A DNA stretch of 47,572 bases, from contig JALQYK010000026.1 of the NCBI GenBank assembly GCA_023254115.1, positions 1-47,572 on the forward strand, read 5' to 3'. Of this stretch, positions 45,101 to 47,572 are shown in pieces. Numbering within the stretch: the first letter of the stretch is position 1; every line of letters starts with the position of its first letter. A model generated the notes under the pieces. The model was given only the letters and a program-made list of their open reading frames with translations. It made no database searches and had not been told where the DNA came from. Source of the DNA: Polynucleobacter sp. (GTDB lineage Bacteria > Pseudomonadota > Gammaproteobacteria > Burkholderiales > Burkholderiaceae). Position numbers and translations under genes: made by a program.

Positions 45101-46016
45101 GTTCGCTCTTCCAAGAGGTATCAAAGTTTTTGAAAGAGGTTGGCTGTCAGCCAACAATATTTTATTTTGGTCAAACGATGATGTATCCATCGTAGATACT
45201 GGCTATGTTGCTCACCAAGAGCAAACTCTATCCTTAGTTAAAAACGCGCTCAAAGCTGAAGGCTTATCCAAGCTAGATAAAATTGTTAACACGCACCTTC
45301 ACTCAGATCACTGTGGTGGAAATGCAATTTTGGTTAATGATTTTCAATCTAGCGTCTATGTACCCGCTAATGAATTTTCTGCCGTTTATAACTGGAATGA
45401 AAATTTATTAAGCTTTAAAAATCTTGGGCAAAACTGCCCTACTTTTCAGTGCCACCATTCTTTAGAACCGGGCAAAAGAATATTACTTGGTGCATACATG
45501 TGGGAGATTCTTGCTGCACCAGGGCACGACCCCCACTCAGTTATTCTCTATCAAGAAGACCATCAACTACTTATCTCAGCTGATGCCCTTTGGGAAGACG
45601 GGTTTGGCGCAATATTTCCAGAACTTGATGGAGAAGATGGATTTGAAGAGGTGGCTAGAACACTCGATTTAATCGATCAGTTAAAAATTAAGTTAGTGAT
45701 TCCAGGTCATGGGAAGTTATTTACAGATATCAAAACATCACTAGCCAAGGCAAGAAGTCGCCTGGATTACTTAGCTACCGACAAAGCAAGAAATGCTAGG
45801 CATGCCGCTAAAGTTTTACTTAAATTTAGACTACTTGAGTGGCAATCACTAGAACTACATCTTGTGCACGAGTGGATAAAAGAAACACCACTTATGAAAG
45901 CCATCGCGAAAGAATTGAATCAGTCAATTAATCAATTGGCTGAATGGCTACCACCAGCTTTAACCAAAGCCGGTGGCGCCAAAATAGATCAAAACATCTT
46001 AATCAATCTAGATTGA
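45093..46016 (+). CDS. Metallo-beta-lactamase-fold hydrolase
   Basis: A 307-residue MBL-fold enzyme. Metal ligands are in NTHLHSDHCGG, AAPGHDPHSVILY, ISADALWEDGF and VIPGHGKLF. A C-terminal helical extension (about residues 230-300) resembles the substrate-recognition arm of glyoxalase-II/LACTB2-like proteins. The substrate is unknown. It is coupled to the DUF1289 gene by overlap and is convergent with, and directly abutting, the Bug receptor gene. Confidence 0.88.
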   Translation: MNEFALPRGIKVFERGWLSANNILFWSNDDVSIVDTGYVAHQEQTLSLVKNALKAEGLSKLDKIVNTHLHSDHCGGNAILVNDFQSSVYVPANEFSAVYNWNENLLSFKNLGQNCPTFQCHHSLEPGKRILLGAYMWEILAAPGHDPHSVILYQEDHQLLISADALWEDGFGAIFPELDGEDGFEEVARTLDLIDQLKIKLVIPGHGKLFTDIKTSLAKARSRLDYLATDKARNARHAAKVLLKFRLLEWQSLELHLVHEWIKETPLMKAIAKELNQSINQLAEWLPPALTKAGGAKIDQNILINLD

Positions 46017-46020
46017 TTAG
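45999..46020. other. 20-base palindrome at abutting convergent stop codons
   Basis: TAATCAATCTAGATTGATTA (46000-46019) is a perfect palindrome. It holds the MBL stop (46014-46016) and the Bug stop (46017-46019), which touch. It could fold as a short hairpin in both transcripts and act as a weak bidirectional terminator, though it lacks a GC-rich stem and T-run. Confidence 0.5.
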
Positions 46021-47000
46021 TCAGCGTATACACCAGCCTTTTTAATGATTGGAGTCCACAAATCAATTTGCGCTTTCAAGTGAGCTTTGTGTCCTTCTGG
46101 GCTAGCATTCTTGTCATTAGGTACGTTTGCACCCAACTCTGCCATCTTGGCTTTGTAACCAGCATCATTGATGCCCGCCTTGATTGCTGCTGATAATTTA
46201 TCCGTGGCCGCTTTTGGTGTGCCTTTTGGCGCATAAACACCATGCCAAACGTTCACTTGGAAGTTTTTCAAACCTTGCTCATGCAATGTTGGAATATCTT
46301 TAAATGCAGGAATACGTTGCATAGTTGTCGCACCGTATGCTTTAACAGAGCCCGCCTTTAGTTGACCTGCTAAATTAGTTGTTTGGTCACACATCAATTG
46401 CACTTGACCACCAATCAAATCTGTTAACGCTGGCGCTGTACCTTTGTATGGAACTGTTGTCATGTCCTGCTGAATAGTGCTCATGAACAACAAGCCACAT
46501 AAATGGCTTGCTGAACCGATACCTGCATTGGCATAAGCCACTTTTGATGCATTAGCTTTAATGTAAGCAAGCAACTCTATGTAATTTTTTGCTGGCAAAT
46601 CTTTATTTGCCACCATGACCATTGGTACATCAGCAACTTGACCTAAATGTTCATAGTCAGTATTGGGATCAAAACCTAAATTTTTATACAAAGCTGGGGC
46701 AGTAGACATACCAATGTGGTGAATCAGTACTGTGTAGCCATCTTTAGGTGCATTAAGTACTTTCTTTGCGGCAATAGTGCCACCTGCACCAGGTGAGTTA
46801 TCAACAATCACTTGTTGCTTGAGAGTTTTGCTCATAGCCAAAGCAAGTTCTCTAGCTACTTTATCTGTTGGGCCACCAGCTGCAAATGGAACAACCATCG
46901 TAACCGGTTTGTCTTCTGGGAATGCAGCCTGAACACCGCCTGATAGAGCAGTTGCTACGACGCCCATTGTTAGCATCGCATGACGAATTGTCTTGTTCAT
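46017..47000 (-). CDS. Bug-family (TctC) periplasmic solute-binding receptor
   Basis: A 327-residue exported protein. The signal peptide ends about GVQAAF; FPEDKPVTMVVPFAAGGPTDKVARELA, VIVDNSPGAGGTIAAKKV and GIGSASHLCGLLF are typical of Bug receptors, which capture carboxylates and related compounds for tripartite tricarboxylate transporters. No tctAB genes are adjacent, as is usual for orphan Bug proteins. AAGGAG lies before the ATG. Confidence 0.93.
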   Translation of the reverse strand: MNKTIRHAMLTMGVVATALSGGVQAAFPEDKPVTMVVPFAAGGPTDKVARELALAMSKTLKQQVIVDNSPGAGGTIAAKKVLNAPKDGYTVLIHHIGMSTAPALYKNLGFDPNTDYEHLGQVADVPMVMVANKDLPAKNYIELLAYIKANASKVAYANAGIGSASHLCGLLFMSTIQQDMTTVPYKGTAPALTDLIGGQVQLMCDQTTNLAGQLKAGSVKAYGATTMQRIPAFKDIPTLHEQGLKNFQVNVWHGVYAPKGTPKAATDKLSAAIKAGINDAGYKAKMAELGANVPNDKNASPEGHKAHLKAQIDLWTPIIKKAGVYAD

Positions 47001-47052
47001 ATATATCTCCTTAATTGTTGTCTCTGTACAAAATTACTGATTTGACTCTTTA

Positions 47053-47082
47053 ATTGTAAGGAATTATTAAGGGAAGTTGCAA
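47053..47082 (-). promoter_or_regulatory. Predicted sigma-70 promoter of the Bug gene
   Basis: Minus-strand TTGCAA (47082-47077) and TACAAT (47058-47053) are 18 bases apart. Start would be near 47046, giving a leader of about 45 bases with a good AAGGAG ribosome site. Confidence 0.5.
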
Positions 47083-47114
47083 AAACATTAAGTCCAAATT
47101 ACTAGAACTTACCC

Positions 47115-47564
47115 TTATAACTCAGCGATTTTTAGTGAAAAATCATCTAAAAAAACCCTATTGTGATCAGAGGTAATTACAACGCCATCTTTTTGTGCAC
47201 GTTTTGCAATTTTTAAAACCATCTTATCTTTACTGATAAGCATCGCAGGTTTGAGGGTATAAGCTAAGTTTATAAATACTTGATCATCCCTGTCTTTACA
47301 TTTCCACGGTGCAACATCAAGCACTTCATCATTTATTAATCTAGACCATGAGCGCCACTGAAACATGATTTCATCTTGCTTCTCTTGCGAAAGTAAAAAT
47401 TGTTGGCGCCCAATCACATCAAGAAACTCTGCCAAAGTTTTTTGTGTTGCAACAGCGTCTAAGCTTCCTGCTATTAAAGCAGCTCTTAATGGATGAGCTC
47501 TGCTGTCATCAAAAACCAAAACATCCAAAAGAATATTTGTATCTAAAACAACAACTGGCTTCAC
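47115..47564 (-). CDS. PIN-domain protein (putative toxin component, TIGR00305-like)
   Basis: A 149-residue PIN-like ribonuclease domain beginning VVVLDTNILLDVLVFDD (Asp8), with TLAEFLDVIGR and DRDDQVFINLAYTLKPAMLISKDKMVL supplying further acidic residues. The group is annotated as a toxin-antitoxin component, but no antitoxin is visible in the eight bases upstream that remain in the window. The start codon is GTG, with an in-frame TGA directly before it, so the start is fixed. Confidence 0.82.
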   Translation of the reverse strand: MKPVVVLDTNILLDVLVFDDSRAHPLRAALIAGSLDAVATQKTLAEFLDVIGRQQFLLSQEKQDEIMFQWRSWSRLINDEVLDVAPWKCKDRDDQVFINLAYTLKPAMLISKDKMVLKIAKRAQKDGVVITSDHNRVFLDDFSLKIAEL

Positions 47565-47572
47565 TCAACTGT

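Overview
The window is a dense, low-GC (roughly 40% by eye) bacterial chromosome segment of about 50 genes. Gene content and order point to a betaproteobacterium of the Burkholderiales, most like a freshwater Polynucleobacter. The markers are cytochrome oxidase subunit II with a fused cytochrome c domain, a permease-less EI/HPr/EIIA-Man PTS beside gshA-gshB, a torF-glnK-amtB nitrogen operon, PhaM, a TIGR02049-type GshA, a Bug-type solute receptor and a methionine synthase split into two genes. The genus is my recollection of gene order, not a search result. I see no rRNA, tRNA, CRISPR, IS element or prophage, and no gene-free stretch longer than 300 bases. The largest gaps are 17421-17667 and 29132-29327, and both hold regulatory sequence.

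Layout. 1-2646 (-): coxB then ctaD (cut by the window edge). 2816-4748: a BioC-like methyltransferase divergent from comF-trmL. 4750-6984 (-): rhodanese-grxC-secB-gpsA. 7007-9904 (+): gpmA-ctpA-moeB. 9911-14632 (-): gshA-gshB-EIIA-HPr-EI. 14657-17420 (-): torF-glnK-amtB behind a clear sigma-54 promoter with a cluster of NtrC-like sites. 17668-20435: ubiK, an MFS transporter, a lipoprotein and a TlpA-like lipoprotein. 20470-24493 (-): VanZ-like protein, 2Fe-2S ferredoxin, hydrolase, DUF493, lipB, lipA. 24520-26626: birA-coaX facing rfaE2.

26638-35400 is the most interesting block. A MerR/B12-binding photoreceptor-type regulator (LitR/CarH family) is followed by an iron-sulfur (6-4)-type photolyase. 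Across a 196-base operator/promoter region lie a glutathione peroxidase, FolE2 and a tightly overlapping lipid-modification operon (FAD oxidoreductase, DUF1365, cyclopropane-synthase-like methyltransferase, SDR, NTF2-like). I read it as a light/photo-oxidative-stress regulon that repairs DNA, detoxifies peroxides and modifies membrane fatty acids.

35434-38446 (-): argS, a SPOR protein and dsbA. 38490-42533: a DUF1840 gene and the split metH. 42649-46016: phaM, a metallo-beta-lactamase (MBL) hydrolase, a beta-carbonic anhydrase, a DUF1289 protein and a second MBL hydrolase. 46017-47564 (-): a Bug receptor and a PIN-domain protein.

A recurring feature is a -10-like hexamer followed by exactly six bases and then ATG, which predicts leaderless mRNAs. 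It occurs at the rhodanese, gpmA, VanZ, birA, TlpA-like and gshA genes, and with slightly different spacing at several others. Two of the divergent gene pairs have such starts on both sides.
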